64,000 nt of DNA. Source: DASTPP01 sp035762175 (lineage in GTDB: Bacteria; Myxococcota_A; Polyangia; Polyangiales; Polyangiaceae). The stretch covers positions 1 to 64,000 of the forward strand of contig DASTPP010000106.1 of NCBI GenBank assembly GCA_035762175.1, read 5' to 3'. Positions 48,422 through 57,603 of the stretch are shown here, piece by piece. The position numbers were made by a program, and so were the translations under genes. Every line of letters begins with the position of its first letter. Position 1 is the first letter of the stretch. The notes under the pieces were generated by a model. The model saw only the letters and a list, made by a program, of their open reading frames with translations, did not search any database and was not told the origin of the DNA.

Positions 48422-50977
48422 GTGCGGATTCTCCATCTTTCCGACCTGCACCTGACGGCGCCGAACACGAGCTTCGAAGACGTGTGGCACGGCCCGAGCG
48501 CGGTGCTGCGTCGCGAGTTCGACTTCGTCGTCGTCAGCGGCGACCTGTCGCAGCGGGCGGGGCGGCACGAGTACGCCGAGCTCAAGGCCTTCGCCGAGGG
48601 CACGCTGCTCGACCTTTTGCGCAAGGAGCACGGGCGCGACCGCGCGCGCGTCGTGTTCGTGCCGGGCAACCACGACGTCGACTGGGGGGCCGACATCGGC
48701 GACGCGGTCGACGTCGCGTCGCTCGGGGCGCGGGCGGGGGCGCTCTTGCGGCGGGCGCACTACGACCCCGAGCAGGCCGAATACCGGCACGCGATCGACG
48801 ACGAGGGGCGGCTCAAGGTCGTGCGGGTCGACCCGCGGCGCTACCCGAGCCGCTTCGAGGCGGTGCAAGAGTTCTTGCGCGACTTCTACGACGGGCGGCT
48901 CGGGCGCGCGCCGCACCGGCCCTTCGAGCTGACGAGCCCGCGCGAAGACGATCACTGGTCGGCGCACGTCTTCCCCGAGGCGGGGGTGGCCTTCTACGGC
49001 TTCAACTCGTGCCACCTGAACGACCGCTACTGGACGGGGGCGCGCCTGAGCCGCAAGGCCGTGGCGCGCGCGCGCCAGCACGCCGAGCGGAACGCGCCGG
49101 GGCTCCTGCGCGTGGCGGTGTGGCACCACGGCTTCGAGAGCGAGCCGGGGCGGCCCGACCGGCTCTCGCTCGAGGACCTCGGGCTGCTCTACAACCAGGG
49201 CTTCCGGGTGGGGCTGCACGGGCACACGCACCGGGCGGCGGCCGACGCGTTCGAGAAGTTCTTCCGCGAGCGCTTCGTGATCGTGGCGACGGGGTCGATC
49301 GGGGCGGGGCCGAGCGAGCGGCCCGACGCGATCGCCAACCAGTTCTCGGTCGTGCGGGTCTTCCCCGGGCAGGTCGACGTCGAGGTCTTCGAGCGCGACG
49401 GGGCGACGGGGGTGTACGAGGCGCGGGCGGGGGGGCGGCGCACGTACCTCTTGCACGACGACGAGGCCGAGGGGTCGGCCTTCGGGCGCAGCTGGGCCGA
49501 AGAGCACGCGCGCACCTGGTACGTCGACTGTACGAACGGCCTGGCCGAGGTGTCGGTCAAGCTCAAGGCGCTCAAGCTGCGGGGCCCGCTGACGCTCGCG
49601 GTGGCGACGCCGCCGTACGGGCGCATCGAGGGCGACGACGAGGCGACGACCCAGACGCGGTCGCTGCGCGTGGCCGAGGTGCCGCTGCCCGACCAGCGCC
49701 AGCGCTTCGTGGTCTCCGAGGGGCGCGGCGAGTACGAGTGCTTCGAGTGGCGCTACCGGGCCTCGAACTCGGTGGCGCTCGACCGCGGCGACCTCGCGCA
49801 CTTCGGCCAGCACGAGCCTTGGCTGCCCAGGCTGAAGGAGGGCGAGGAGGCGCGGGCGCACGTCGTCCGCTTCCCGTGCGATCGCTTCGCGCAGGCGATC
49901 GAATTCGAGAGCACCGCCGAGGGGGTGGTCGAGCCGGGCAGCGGCCGCGCGATCGTCGAGCGGCTGGTCGACGAGGGCGGGGCCGAGCGGTGGGTCCGCG
50001 TCATCAAAGAAGAGGACCGCTGCAAGGTGCGGGTCGAGCCCGAATGCCGGGCGGTGCGGCTCGAGGTCGAGTCGCCGGTGGTCGGCTACCGCTACACGCT
50101 GGTCTTCCGGCTCGCGCGGCCGGGCCGGCGCCTTTCGACCAACGCCCTGCGCTGCGCCGAAGACCTGGTGATGTTGGTGCGTCGAGAGTCGACGTCCGAT
50201 CACATCATTGACACGCCGGCGCGCTCTCGGTTGAGCTCGCGGCTGGTGCGGGCGGTCGAGCAGGCCCTTTCGGGCGGCGCGCTGCCCGCGCCCGGCTCGC
50301 CGCTGGCCGAGGCCGTGCAGGCCGCCATCGCCGAGGGCGCGCCCGAGCCGCTGAGCGCGCTGCTGACGCGGGCGGTCGAGCAGAACCTCGTCGCGCACGT
50401 GTTCGGCCCGAGCGCCTCCGAGCGCAAGGCCTGGCTCGGGCCCGAGGGCTCCTGGATGGGCATGCTCTGGTTCGACGAGCGGCGGCAGCTCGTGCCGGCC
50501 TTCGGGCGCTTCTCGCTGCCCTCGTGGCGCGCGCGCTTCGGGGCGGGCGAGGGCGTGGCGGGGCAGGCGTTCCGGTTCGGCGCGCCGGTGTTCTGGTCGC
50601 ACGACGACCAGTCGATTCGCTCGCTCATCTTTCAAGACCGTACCCCCGACAACAGCCCCTACCTCGCGCCCTACCGTTGGCTCGTCGCGGTGCCGCTCGT
50701 CACGCTGCCGGGCGAGTCGCCCATCGGCGTCGTCAGCTTCGCGGGCACGCACCGGCAGACGCCCGAGGCCTCGCGGCTGCAGGCGCTCGCGCAAGACCTG
50801 ACCCGGCACGGGCGCGCGGGCGCGCGCGCGCAGTTCGAGTTTCTCGACAAGCTGCAGAGCGTCGTCAACGCGAGCTTCTGGGGCTGGGTGGCGACGTACC
50901 CGTGGCACGCGAGCGGGCACCCCGAGTTCGCGCGCGCCGTCATCGAACAGCTCGGCGTGCACGTCGTCGGCCCCTGA
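48422..50977 (+). CDS. Metallophosphoesterase fused to a C-terminal GAF-like domain
   Basis: The protein has 851 residues. The N-terminal calcineurin-like phosphoesterase (1-330) has D8/H10 (SDLHL), GDLSQR, GNHDVDW (82-88), WHHG and GLHGHTHR, so all metal ligands are present. A beta-rich middle (about 360-610) is of unknown fold. The C-terminus (about 665-830) reads like a GAF domain: GMLWFDERRQLVPAF, GEGVAGQAFRFGAPVFWS, PYRWLVAVPLVTL, IGVVSFAGT. This suggests a phosphodiesterase or nuclease regulated by a ligand. There is no signal peptide, so it is cytoplasmic. The start is GTG 48422. No recognised defence genes adjoin. Confidence 0.85.
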   Translation: MRILHLSDLHLTAPNTSFEDVWHGPSAVLRREFDFVVVSGDLSQRAGRHEYAELKAFAEGTLLDLLRKEHGRDRARVVFVPGNHDVDWGADIGDAVDVASLGARAGALLRRAHYDPEQAEYRHAIDDEGRLKVVRVDPRRYPSRFEAVQEFLRDFYDGRLGRAPHRPFELTSPREDDHWSAHVFPEAGVAFYGFNSCHLNDRYWTGARLSRKAVARARQHAERNAPGLLRVAVWHHGFESEPGRPDRLSLEDLGLLYNQGFRVGLHGHTHRAAADAFEKFFRERFVIVATGSIGAGPSERPDAIANQFSVVRVFPGQVDVEVFERDGATGVYEARAGGRRTYLLHDDEAEGSAFGRSWAEEHARTWYVDCTNGLAEVSVKLKALKLRGPLTLAVATPPYGRIEGDDEATTQTRSLRVAEVPLPDQRQRFVVSEGRGEYECFEWRYRASNSVALDRGDLAHFGQHEPWLPRLKEGEEARAHVVRFPCDRFAQAIEFESTAEGVVEPGSGRAIVERLVDEGGAERWVRVIKEEDRCKVRVEPECRAVRLEVESPVVGYRYTLVFRLARPGRRLSTNALRCAEDLVMLVRRESTSDHIIDTPARSRLSSRLVRAVEQALSGGALPAPGSPLAEAVQAAIAEGAPEPLSALLTRAVEQNLVAHVFGPSASERKAWLGPEGSWMGMLWFDERRQLVPAFGRFSLPSWRARFGAGEGVAGQAFRFGAPVFWSHDDQSIRSLIFQDRTPDNSPYLAPYRWLVAVPLVTLPGESPIGVVSFAGTHRQTPEASRLQALAQDLTRHGRAGARAQFEFLDKLQSVVNASFWGWVATYPWHASGHPEFARAVIEQLGVHVVGP

Positions 50978-51283
50978 AATCGCCGCGGGGCGCGGGCGGC
51001 GGCCCGGGGGGGCGTTGGACGGGGCCCGGCGGCGGGTATTCAACCGGGGCGCGGGCCGGCGCGCGCGGGCGCGGAAAACGGCCGGCGCGGGCGGCGCGCT
51101 CGTTTCAAGGCAAGCGGCGTAGGGCTGTCGCTAAAGGTGTGTCGCGGGGCGCGGCCCTGCGCTTCGTGGGAGGAAAAAAACCTCGGCCGGGGGGAACGCG
51201 CGCGCCGCGCCGTATGGAGCGGCACGTCGGGCCCGCGGCGGGCGCGGGACGGCGGCTACCTTCTTTCGAAGCGGGACGCGGTC
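50978..51283. other. Intergenic region
   Basis: About 306 bases with no ORF or clear signal. The middle (51120-51180) is slightly less G+C-rich and contains an A-run (gggaggaaaaaaacc), possibly promoter or leader sequence for the lipoprotein that follows. Confidence 0.5.
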
Positions 51284-51718
51284 ATGAACACCAAACTAAG
51301 TCTGATGGCGATTGCTTTCTTCTCGCTCGCGGCGGCGGGCTGCTCGGGCATCCGGGTCGTCAAGCGCACCCCCTCGGGCGGCGAGCTCGCGCTGGTCGGC
51401 GCGCGCGAGGGGGCGCAGCAGAAGGCGAACGAGTACATGGCGGGCCAGTGCCCCGGCGGCTACGACGTGCTCGAGGAGGGCGAGGCCGTCGTCGGCCAGG
51501 AGACCTCGACGACGTCGCGGCCGACGCGGGGGCTCTTCGGCGACCGGCAGGTGCAGAGCAACTCGGTCTCCGAAGACAAGCGCGAGTGGCGCGTGAAGTA
51601 CCAGTGCAAGGGGGCCGAGCCCCCGGCGGCGCCGGCGGCGGCGCCCGCGGACCCGGCGGCGCCGGCGCTCAAGACGAGCCGCGCGGGCGCGGTGCGCGAG
51701 GTCGTCGTCACGTTCTGA
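51284..51718 (+). CDS. Small lipoprotein of unknown function
   Basis: The 144-residue protein has signal peptide KLSLMAIAFFSLAAAGC with lipobox Cys20. The mature part has GIRVVKRTPSGGELALVG and a Cys pair (QCPGGYDV, KYQCKG) likely to form a disulfide. An Ala/Pro-rich tail with a final strand REVVVTF closes it. The 'GG.lal.g..e.a...a...m...Cpggy.v..egeavvg' pattern is common in myxobacterial lipoproteins. The role is unknown. It converges with the PP2C gene, four bases apart. Confidence 0.85.
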   Translation: MNTKLSLMAIAFFSLAAAGCSGIRVVKRTPSGGELALVGAREGAQQKANEYMAGQCPGGYDVLEEGEAVVGQETSTTSRPTRGLFGDRQVQSNSVSEDKREWRVKYQCKGAEPPAAPAAAPADPAAPALKTSRAGAVREVVVTF

Positions 51719-51722
51719 GCGC

Positions 51723-52601
51723 TCAGCGCTCGATGGGGGCGTCGAAGGAGCGCAGGACGTCGAACGTGTCTTCGATGCGCTCGCCCGGCGCCGGCACCGG
51801 CAGGTCGCCGCTGACCTTGGCGAGCAGGACGGTGATGTTGTCGTCGCCGCCGCGCTCGTTGGCGATCGCGACGAGCCGGTCGCAGGCCGCGTGCAGGTCG
51901 GCCGCGGACTTCACGACGGCGTGCAGCTCTTCGGGGGCCAGCGCGCCCGAGAGGCCGTCGGTGCAGAGCAGTAGGCAGTCGCCCCAGCGCAGGGCGAGCC
52001 TCCCGAGCGCGACCGCGACCCTCGGCTTCTGCCCCATCGCCTGCAAGATGACGCTGCGCATCGGCGACTGCGACGCCTCTTCGGGCGCGATGGCGCCGAC
52101 GTCGAGCAGCACCTGCACGTAGCTCTGGTCGTGCGTCACCTGCCGGATGGCGCCGTCGCGGATCAGGTACGCGCGCGAGTCGCCGATCTCGGCGATGTGC
52201 GCCCCGGCCTCGTCGACGAGCACGGCCGTCAGCGTGGCGCCCATCTTCTCGCGCCCGGGCTGCAGCGCCGCCTCGTAGACGTCGCGGTTGGCGACCTTGA
52301 CGGCGCGCTCGACCAGCGCGTCCGAGTCGACCGGCCCGGAGTCGGGCGGGGGACGCTCGCCGGCGAGCGCGCGGTAGAGCGAGGCGAGCGTCAGCGCGCT
52401 CGCCACCTCGCCCGCCTTGTGCCCGCCCATGCCGTCGGACACCGCCAGCAGCGCCCCGCGCGGGCCCACCTCGAACTGGTGCGCCCCCGGCGCGTCGCCG
52501 AGGGCGCCGCGCTCGACGTCGGCGACGAGGAAGGCGTCTTCGTTGATGCGCCGCACGCGCCCCGTGTCGGTGCGGGCGGCCACGGTCAGTTGCAGGGTCA
52601 T
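51723..52601 (-). CDS. PP2C-type Ser/Thr protein phosphatase
   Basis: The 292-residue cytoplasmic PPM-family phosphatase has RINEDAFL (metal-binding Asp), VSDGMGGHKAGEVAS, GDSRAYLIRDG, QVTHDQS, LLCTDGLSG and GGDDNITVLL. It should reverse Hanks-kinase phosphorylation, and two such kinases lie in this window (starts 3461 and 54733). ATG 52601 sits directly before the first strand. The upstream EEP lipoprotein gene ends 32 bases away on the same strand, so they may be co-transcribed. Confidence 0.94.
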   Translation of the reverse strand: MTLQLTVAARTDTGRVRRINEDAFLVADVERGALGDAPGAHQFEVGPRGALLAVSDGMGGHKAGEVASALTLASLYRALAGERPPPDSGPVDSDALVERAVKVANRDVYEAALQPGREKMGATLTAVLVDEAGAHIAEIGDSRAYLIRDGAIRQVTHDQSYVQVLLDVGAIAPEEASQSPMRSVILQAMGQKPRVAVALGRLALRWGDCLLLCTDGLSGALAPEELHAVVKSAADLHAACDRLVAIANERGGDDNITVLLAKVSGDLPVPAPGERIEDTFDVLRSFDAPIER

Positions 52602-52633
52602 GCCCCCGGGGCTAGCAAGCGGCGGGCCGCCCC

Positions 52634-53968
52634 TCAGCCCCCCGCGGGCGAGAGCGTGGCGACGAGACCGTAGTGGTCCGAGTACGCGCGGAGGAGCTTG
52701 CGGCCGCCGACCTCGAGCTCGACCGGCTCGCGCAAAAAGGGCTCGACGCTCGCGCCGCCCGCGTACCCCCGGAGCAAGACGTGATCGATGAGGGCGCCGC
52801 GCCCCGGCCCGCCGCCGTTCAGCGGGTTGCTCGGGCAGAAGGTGCAGCGCGCGTCGGGGCGCGCGGCGTACGGGTTCCGGAAGCCGGCCCCGAGCAGCTT
52901 CGCGTAGTGCTGGGGCAGCAGGGCGTCGGCGCCGCCGGCGCGGGGCCCGGCGTTCAGATCGCCGACCAGCGCGACCGGGGCGCCGTCGCGCGCCTTCTGG
53001 TCGATCCACGCGAGCAGCCGCTCGACCTGCGCGCGCTGCTCGGCGGTCGGCGAGCCGCGGCCGAGCGGGGCCGAGAGCGCCGGGGTCAGGTGCGTGCAGA
53101 CGACGTGCAGATCGCCGAGCGAGGCCGGGCGCAGCCGCGCGTAGAGGGCCGCGCGGGGGTTGAGCGTCGCGTCGAAGACGAGCGCGTCCGTCTCGAGCAG
53201 CGGCTCGCGCGAGAGCAGGCCCGTGCCGAACGAGCCACCGTACGCGAAGACCTCGGCGCCGGGCCGGGGCGCCGGCGCGGCGCGGGCGACGGGGCCGGGC
53301 GGGTCGGGCGCTGAGCAGGCGGCGGTGATCGTCTCGAGGCCGCCGACCGGGTTCCGGATGAGGCAGTTGAGGCAGTCGGCCGACATGTGCCGGGCGCCCT
53401 CGGCGCAGTGCTGCAGCACGCAGCCGCCGAGCCCCCCCGGGCCGGCGCCTCCGCAGTGCTGGCGCGCGCAGGCGACGAGCGGCGCGAGCTCGGCGCGCGA
53501 GCAGGTGGGCCCCGCCGCGGCGCCGGCGGCGGGCGGGAGGCGGTACGCGTGCGGGAAGCGCGGCGCGGCGGCCGTGCGCAGCGCCTGCCAGTGCGCCTCG
53601 AGCCAGAACTCTTGCACGCAGAGCAGGTCGGCCGGGGCGCGGGCGAGCGCGTCGACGACGAGCGGCGCCCGCTCTTCGGCGTAAGGCAGGTATCCGACCG
53701 CGAGCCCGGCATTGAAGGTCGCTATGCGAAAGGGCCCGCGCTCGTTCGCGGCGGCTCCGGCGAGCGCCGGGGCGGCTCCGGCGCTCGCCGGGGCGGCCGG
53801 CGCCCCGCGCCCGGCGGCCTCGGAGGGCGGTGGCGGCGAGGGCTTCGAGGGGCCGCAGGCGGCCGCGGCCGCGCAGAGCAGGGCCCCGAGCGCCGGGCGG
53901 CCTCCCTTGGGCACATGCAAGGGCGCGCGCCGGGGCGGCCTCGGGGCTCGTAGCGGGGCGATTCGCAT
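52634..53968 (-). CDS. Endonuclease/exonuclease/phosphatase-fold lipoprotein with Cys-rich insert
   Basis: The 444-residue exported lipoprotein has lipobox AAAAC after a basic Arg/Pro lead. The EEP fold (about 75-440) has FRIATFNAG, LLCVQEFW, VVCTHLTPAL, VALVGDLNAGP, ALIDHVLL and YSDHYGLVA, so the metal and His residues are intact. A Cys-rich insertion (about 165-225, CSRAEL, CARQHCGG, GCVLQHC, CLNCLIRN) is not part of the standard fold and resembles disulfide-bonded eukaryotic lipid phosphodiesterases. A sphingomyelinase- or DNase-like extracellular activity is plausible but unproven. Confidence 0.85.
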   Translation of the reverse strand: MRIAPLRAPRPPRRAPLHVPKGGRPALGALLCAAAAACGPSKPSPPPPSEAAGRGAPAAPASAGAAPALAGAAANERGPFRIATFNAGLAVGYLPYAEERAPLVVDALARAPADLLCVQEFWLEAHWQALRTAAAPRFPHAYRLPPAAGAAAGPTCSRAELAPLVACARQHCGGAGPGGLGGCVLQHCAEGARHMSADCLNCLIRNPVGGLETITAACSAPDPPGPVARAAPAPRPGAEVFAYGGSFGTGLLSREPLLETDALVFDATLNPRAALYARLRPASLGDLHVVCTHLTPALSAPLGRGSPTAEQRAQVERLLAWIDQKARDGAPVALVGDLNAGPRAGGADALLPQHYAKLLGAGFRNPYAARPDARCTFCPSNPLNGGGPGRGALIDHVLLRGYAGGASVEPFLREPVELEVGGRKLLRAYSDHYGLVATLSPAGG

Positions 53969-54732
53969 CGGACCAAAGGCAGGATTGCGAGCGACGTTCC
54001 ATCGGCGGCGGCTTCGCTCGCGCTGGGCCGCAGAGCGACGAAAATGCCCCAAAGTTGGCTGGGCGCGCCGCCCCGCAGGGGCGCCCCAGCTACATCGACG
54101 CGACCTTGGTGGCGCCCCGGGGACGTCAACGCGGCCTTGGTAGCGCCTGGGGGACGTCGACGCGGCCTTGGTGGCGCCCGGGGGGCGTCGATGCAGTCTT
54201 GGTGACGCCCCGGGGACGTCGACGCGGCCTTGGTGGCGAAGCGAGCGTCGGCCGGCACCTTGGGTACAGGCTGGGCCCACCCTGAAGAAGGAGAGGCCCG
54301 ACGGTTGAGGTCGGCCCAAGAGGCGTTGGGGGGGCCTCCTTGCCGATGTAGGCAAGAATGGGTGGCTGTCTCACTCGTACGGTGACAGGGGGTCGGGTCA
54401 GGGGCGCGAGGCGCTAGGCCGCACGGGGCGGAACGCCTCAACGCGAGCCTGGGTTGGGGCCTCGCCTCGGACCCGTGGGCCAGCGTGACGATCGCGGGGC
54501 TTTTTCGTAACGAATCAGAATAGTAACAAGGGGCTTGGGCGCGCTTGGCCCCTGGCTTTGCGGGGGGGGCCGGCGGGGGGCCGCGTTCCGCCTTCGCTGA
54601 AATGCGCCCTCGAATGACAAAGGCGACGCGCCGCGTCGATGCGCCTTTGGTGAGGCCTTTTCTGGCCTTTGGGGCGGCCCGAGGTGGGCGGGGGCCCACC
54701 CTTGCGGTGCAGGCGCGCGCTGTGGTAGGTGT
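53969..54732. other. Long intergenic region with 31-bp tandem repeats
   Basis: No gene seen in 764 bases. The left third holds the 31-bp repeat array. The part from 54300 to 54730 is mixed, with less G+C-rich spots near 54360 and 54490-54530, and probably contains the promoter for Ser/Thr kinase 2. Confidence 0.65.
54095..54238. repeat. 31-bp tandem repeat, five copies
   Basis: Units start at 54095, 54126, 54157, 54188 and 54219, exactly 31 bp apart, each beginning TCGACGCGGCCTTGGTGGCG or a close variant. 31 is not a multiple of three, so it is not a coding repeat. Junctions create CGTCGACG palindromes. The layout resembles iteron or operator arrays. Confidence 0.9.
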
Positions 54733-56385
54733 GTGAATTGCCGTCCGAATCTGCGTCCCTTTTTACCCCCCCGAGGCGTATTGGCATCATCGAATAACGC
54801 CACTCCCGCGGCCGAAGAGACCGCGGCGTTCTCCGAGCGGTGGACGCCGGGCCAGGTGCTGGCGGGCAAGTACGTCGTCGAGCACGTCGTCGGCGCCGGG
54901 GCGATGGCGATCGTCGTGTCGGCGATGCACCGGCAGCTCGACACGCGCGTCGCGATCAAGTTCTTGCGGCCCGAGATGCTGGGCAAGTCCGACCTCGTGT
55001 CGCGCTTCCGGCGCGAGGGGCGGGCGGCGGCGAAGATTCGGAGCAAGCACGTCGCGCGCGTGTTCGACGTGGGCGAGCTCGAGGACGGCACGCCCTTCAT
55101 GGTGATGGAGTACCTCGAGGGCAACGACCTCGCGCAGGTGCTCGAAGATCGGGGGCCGCTGCCGGTGGGCGAGACGATCGGCTACGCCATTCAGGTGTGC
55201 GAGGCGCTGGCGGGGGCGCACGCCCTCGGCATCGTGCACCGCGACATCAAGCCGGCGAACATCTTCTTGCAGTCGGACGGCGACTCGGGCTGCGTCAAGC
55301 TGCTCGACTTCGGCATTTCGAAGGCGGTGCCGGGGGCGCCGGGGCTCGGCGACCTGTCGCTGACGCAGACGGTGTCGCTGATGGGCTCGCCGCTCTACAT
55401 GTCGCCCGAGCAGCTGCGCGAGACGCGCGTGGCCGACGCCCGGAGCGACATCTGGTCGCTCGGCGTGGTGGTCTACGAGCTCTTGACGGGCGAGGTGGCG
55501 TTCAACGCCGAGTCGATCACGAAGCTGACGGCGACGATCCTCGAGGGGTCGCCGAAGCCGATCTGCGCCTTCCGGCCCGACGTGCCGCCCGAGCTCGAGT
55601 CGGTCATTCACCGCTGCCTCGCGAAGGACGCGACGCTGCGCTACCAGAGCGTGATCGAGCTGGCGCGCGACCTGATGCCCTACGCGCCCGAAGAGTCGCG
55701 GCTGGCGGCCGAGCGCTCGCCGCTCTTGCGGGGCGTGTCGGGCGCGTCGGTGCCGCCGGGCAGCGGGGCCCCTTGGTCGTCGCGGGTGCCGCCGCCGGCG
55801 AGCGGGCCGATGCCCTTGCGCCGGGGCAGCGACGCGCCCGCGGCGCTCGGCGCGTCGCCGCCGGGCGGGGGCACGCTGCAGGGCGCGGCGACCTCGACGC
55901 TCGCGTCGGCGTCGGGGCCGGCGCGCTCGGCGGTCGGCTCGTCGCTCTTTCCGATGGGCGTGGCGGTCGAGGGCGGCGCGGGCGCGGCGGCGGCGGCGCG
56001 GGCGCTCGAGCCGAGCGCGCGCACAGCGCCCCGGGGGCGCTTCGTCGCCGTCGGCCTGGTGGCGCTCGCGGCGCTCGGGGGCGGCTACCGGCTCTGGTCG
56101 CCGGCGCGGCCGGGGGCGTCCGCCCAGCCGCCGGCGGTGGCCGCCCCGACGGCGCCGCCGGCGCCCGCGTCGGCCGCCTTCGCCCCGGCCCCGGCCGCGC
56201 CCGGGCCCGCGCCGATCACGTCGCCGCACGAGGCCTCGGCCGAGGCGCGGCGCCCGCCCCCGGCCGCCGTCGCCAAGGGCGGGGCGCGCCCCGCGCCGCC
56301 GCGCCCGCCGGCGGGCCCCGCGGTCGCGCGGCCGCCGTCGCCGAAGGGCAGCGCCCAGGGGAGCGAGCCCGACCTGGGGTATTGA
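54733..56385 (+). CDS. Membrane-anchored Ser/Thr protein kinase (PknB/Hanks type)
   Basis: The 550-residue protein has a kinase domain at about 45-320, with Gly loop VGAGAMAIV, Lys76 (VAIKFL), HRDIKPAN (169-176), DFGIS (192-196) and SPEQL. A Pro/Ser-rich linker leads to one TM (about 436-455) and a Pro/Ala-rich extracytoplasmic tail. The start is uncertain: GTG 54733 gives a 16-residue odd lead, while TTG 54781 (GAGG four bases upstream) gives the more usual N-terminus. The PEGA/TPR and binding-protein genes follow on the same strand within 75 and 60 bases, forming a probable operon. Confidence 0.93.
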   Translation: MNCRPNLRPFLPPRGVLASSNNATPAAEETAAFSERWTPGQVLAGKYVVEHVVGAGAMAIVVSAMHRQLDTRVAIKFLRPEMLGKSDLVSRFRREGRAAAKIRSKHVARVFDVGELEDGTPFMVMEYLEGNDLAQVLEDRGPLPVGETIGYAIQVCEALAGAHALGIVHRDIKPANIFLQSDGDSGCVKLLDFGISKAVPGAPGLGDLSLTQTVSLMGSPLYMSPEQLRETRVADARSDIWSLGVVVYELLTGEVAFNAESITKLTATILEGSPKPICAFRPDVPPELESVIHRCLAKDATLRYQSVIELARDLMPYAPEESRLAAERSPLLRGVSGASVPPGSGAPWSSRVPPPASGPMPLRRGSDAPAALGASPPGGGTLQGAATSTLASASGPARSAVGSSLFPMGVAVEGGAGAAAAARALEPSARTAPRGRFVAVGLVALAALGGGYRLWSPARPGASAQPPAVAAPTAPPAPASAAFAPAPAAPGPAPITSPHEASAEARRPPPAAVAKGGARPAPPRPPAGPAVARPPSPKGSAQGSEPDLGY

Positions 56386-56458
56386 TTCGAGTCCCTCCGG
56401 ACGAAGAGGGCTTGGCCGGGGGGCGCACGACGAAGTAGACGAAATCCGGGTGCAAAGT

Positions 56459-57544
56459 ATGAAGGACCACCGACGTCCCGCAGCCGGCCGCCTCTCGCGC
56501 GCCCTCGCCCTCGCGGCGGCGCTCGGCGCCCCGTCCGCCTCGGCGCAGCAAGCGCCCGGGTCCGCGACCGCGGCCGAGCTGGCCACCGCGCGCTCGCTCG
56601 GCGTCGAGGGCGTCAAGCTCGCCGACGCGGGCAACTGCGGCGAGGCGGTGACCCGGCTCGACCGGGCCGAGCGCCTTCACCACGCGCCGACGACGCTCGG
56701 GCGCCTGGGCGAGTGCCACGTGCAGCTCGGCCAGATCGTGCTGGGCACCGAGATGCTGCAGCGCGTGGTGCGCGAGCCGCTGGCGGCGAACGCGCCCCAG
56801 GCCTTCGTGCTCGCCAAGGCGCGGGCGCAGAAGGTGCTCGAGCAGGCGCTGCCGAAGATCGCCAAGCTCAAGATCTCCGTCAAGGCGCCGCCCGAGGCCC
56901 GGCCGCAGGTCTCCATCGACAACGAGCCCATCTCCTCGGCGCTGCTCGAGGTCGACCGCCCGACCGACCCGGGCACGCACCACGTCGAGGCGAGCGCGGT
57001 GGGCTTCAAGCCGGCGAGCGCCACGGTCACGTTGCGCGAGGGCGGGTCCGAGTCGGTCACGATCACGCTCGAGCCCGACCCGAACGCCCCGCGGCCGGAC
57101 GCGCCCCCGGTCGGGCCGACTCCCGAGCGGCCCGGCGTCACCTCCGGGTCCGGCCCGGGCGTGCCGCCGCAGGGCGCGGTCGAGGCGCCGAAGGCGACCC
57201 CGACTACGCGCCTCGTCGCCTACGGCCTGCTCGGCATCGGCGCCGCCGGCGTGATCACCGGCTCGGTGCTGGGCGCGCTCACGCTCTCGAAGGCCTCCGA
57301 CCTCGAGGCGCAGTGCCCGAACAAGCAGTGCTACACCCCCGAGGCGCAGGACGAGCTCCAGAGCGCCACCCGCCTCGGCACCTGGTCGACCGTGGCCTTC
57401 GGCGTGGGGGGCGCGGGCCTCGTGGGGGGCGTCGTGCTACTTTTTACCTCTTCGTCGAGCTCCTCGACCTCGTCCGGCTCCCCCGGGCCCGCGATCCGTC
57501 CGCGCGTGGGGCTCGGCTCCGTCGGGCTCGAAGGCTCGTTCTAA
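56459..57544 (+). CDS. TPR/PEGA-type membrane protein
   Basis: The 361-residue protein has a cleavable-type signal (ALALAAALGAPSASA) and then a TPR-like helical part (about 40-125: ATARSLGVEGVKLADAGNCGEA, ERLHHAPTTLGRLGECHVQLG). A PEGA-like beta unit follows (about 140-200, VSIDNEPISSALLEVDRPTDPGTHHVEAS), then a Pro-rich linker and two hydrophobic helices (about 250-275 and 305-325) around a Cys loop (CPNKQCYTPEA). This layout is typical of proteins next to myxobacterial Ser/Thr kinases. It could relay envelope signals. ATG 56459 chosen over GTG 56450. Confidence 0.8.
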   Translation: MKDHRRPAAGRLSRALALAAALGAPSASAQQAPGSATAAELATARSLGVEGVKLADAGNCGEAVTRLDRAERLHHAPTTLGRLGECHVQLGQIVLGTEMLQRVVREPLAANAPQAFVLAKARAQKVLEQALPKIAKLKISVKAPPEARPQVSIDNEPISSALLEVDRPTDPGTHHVEASAVGFKPASATVTLREGGSESVTITLEPDPNAPRPDAPPVGPTPERPGVTSGSGPGVPPQGAVEAPKATPTTRLVAYGLLGIGAAGVITGSVLGALTLSKASDLEAQCPNKQCYTPEAQDELQSATRLGTWSTVAFGVGGAGLVGGVVLLFTSSSSSSTSSGSPGPAIRPRVGLGSVGLEGSF

Positions 57545-57603
57545 CCCCCCAAGACCCCCCGCCGGGGCCCCGCCCCCGTCGGCTGGCCCTGCAAGGTGCA
57601 CCC

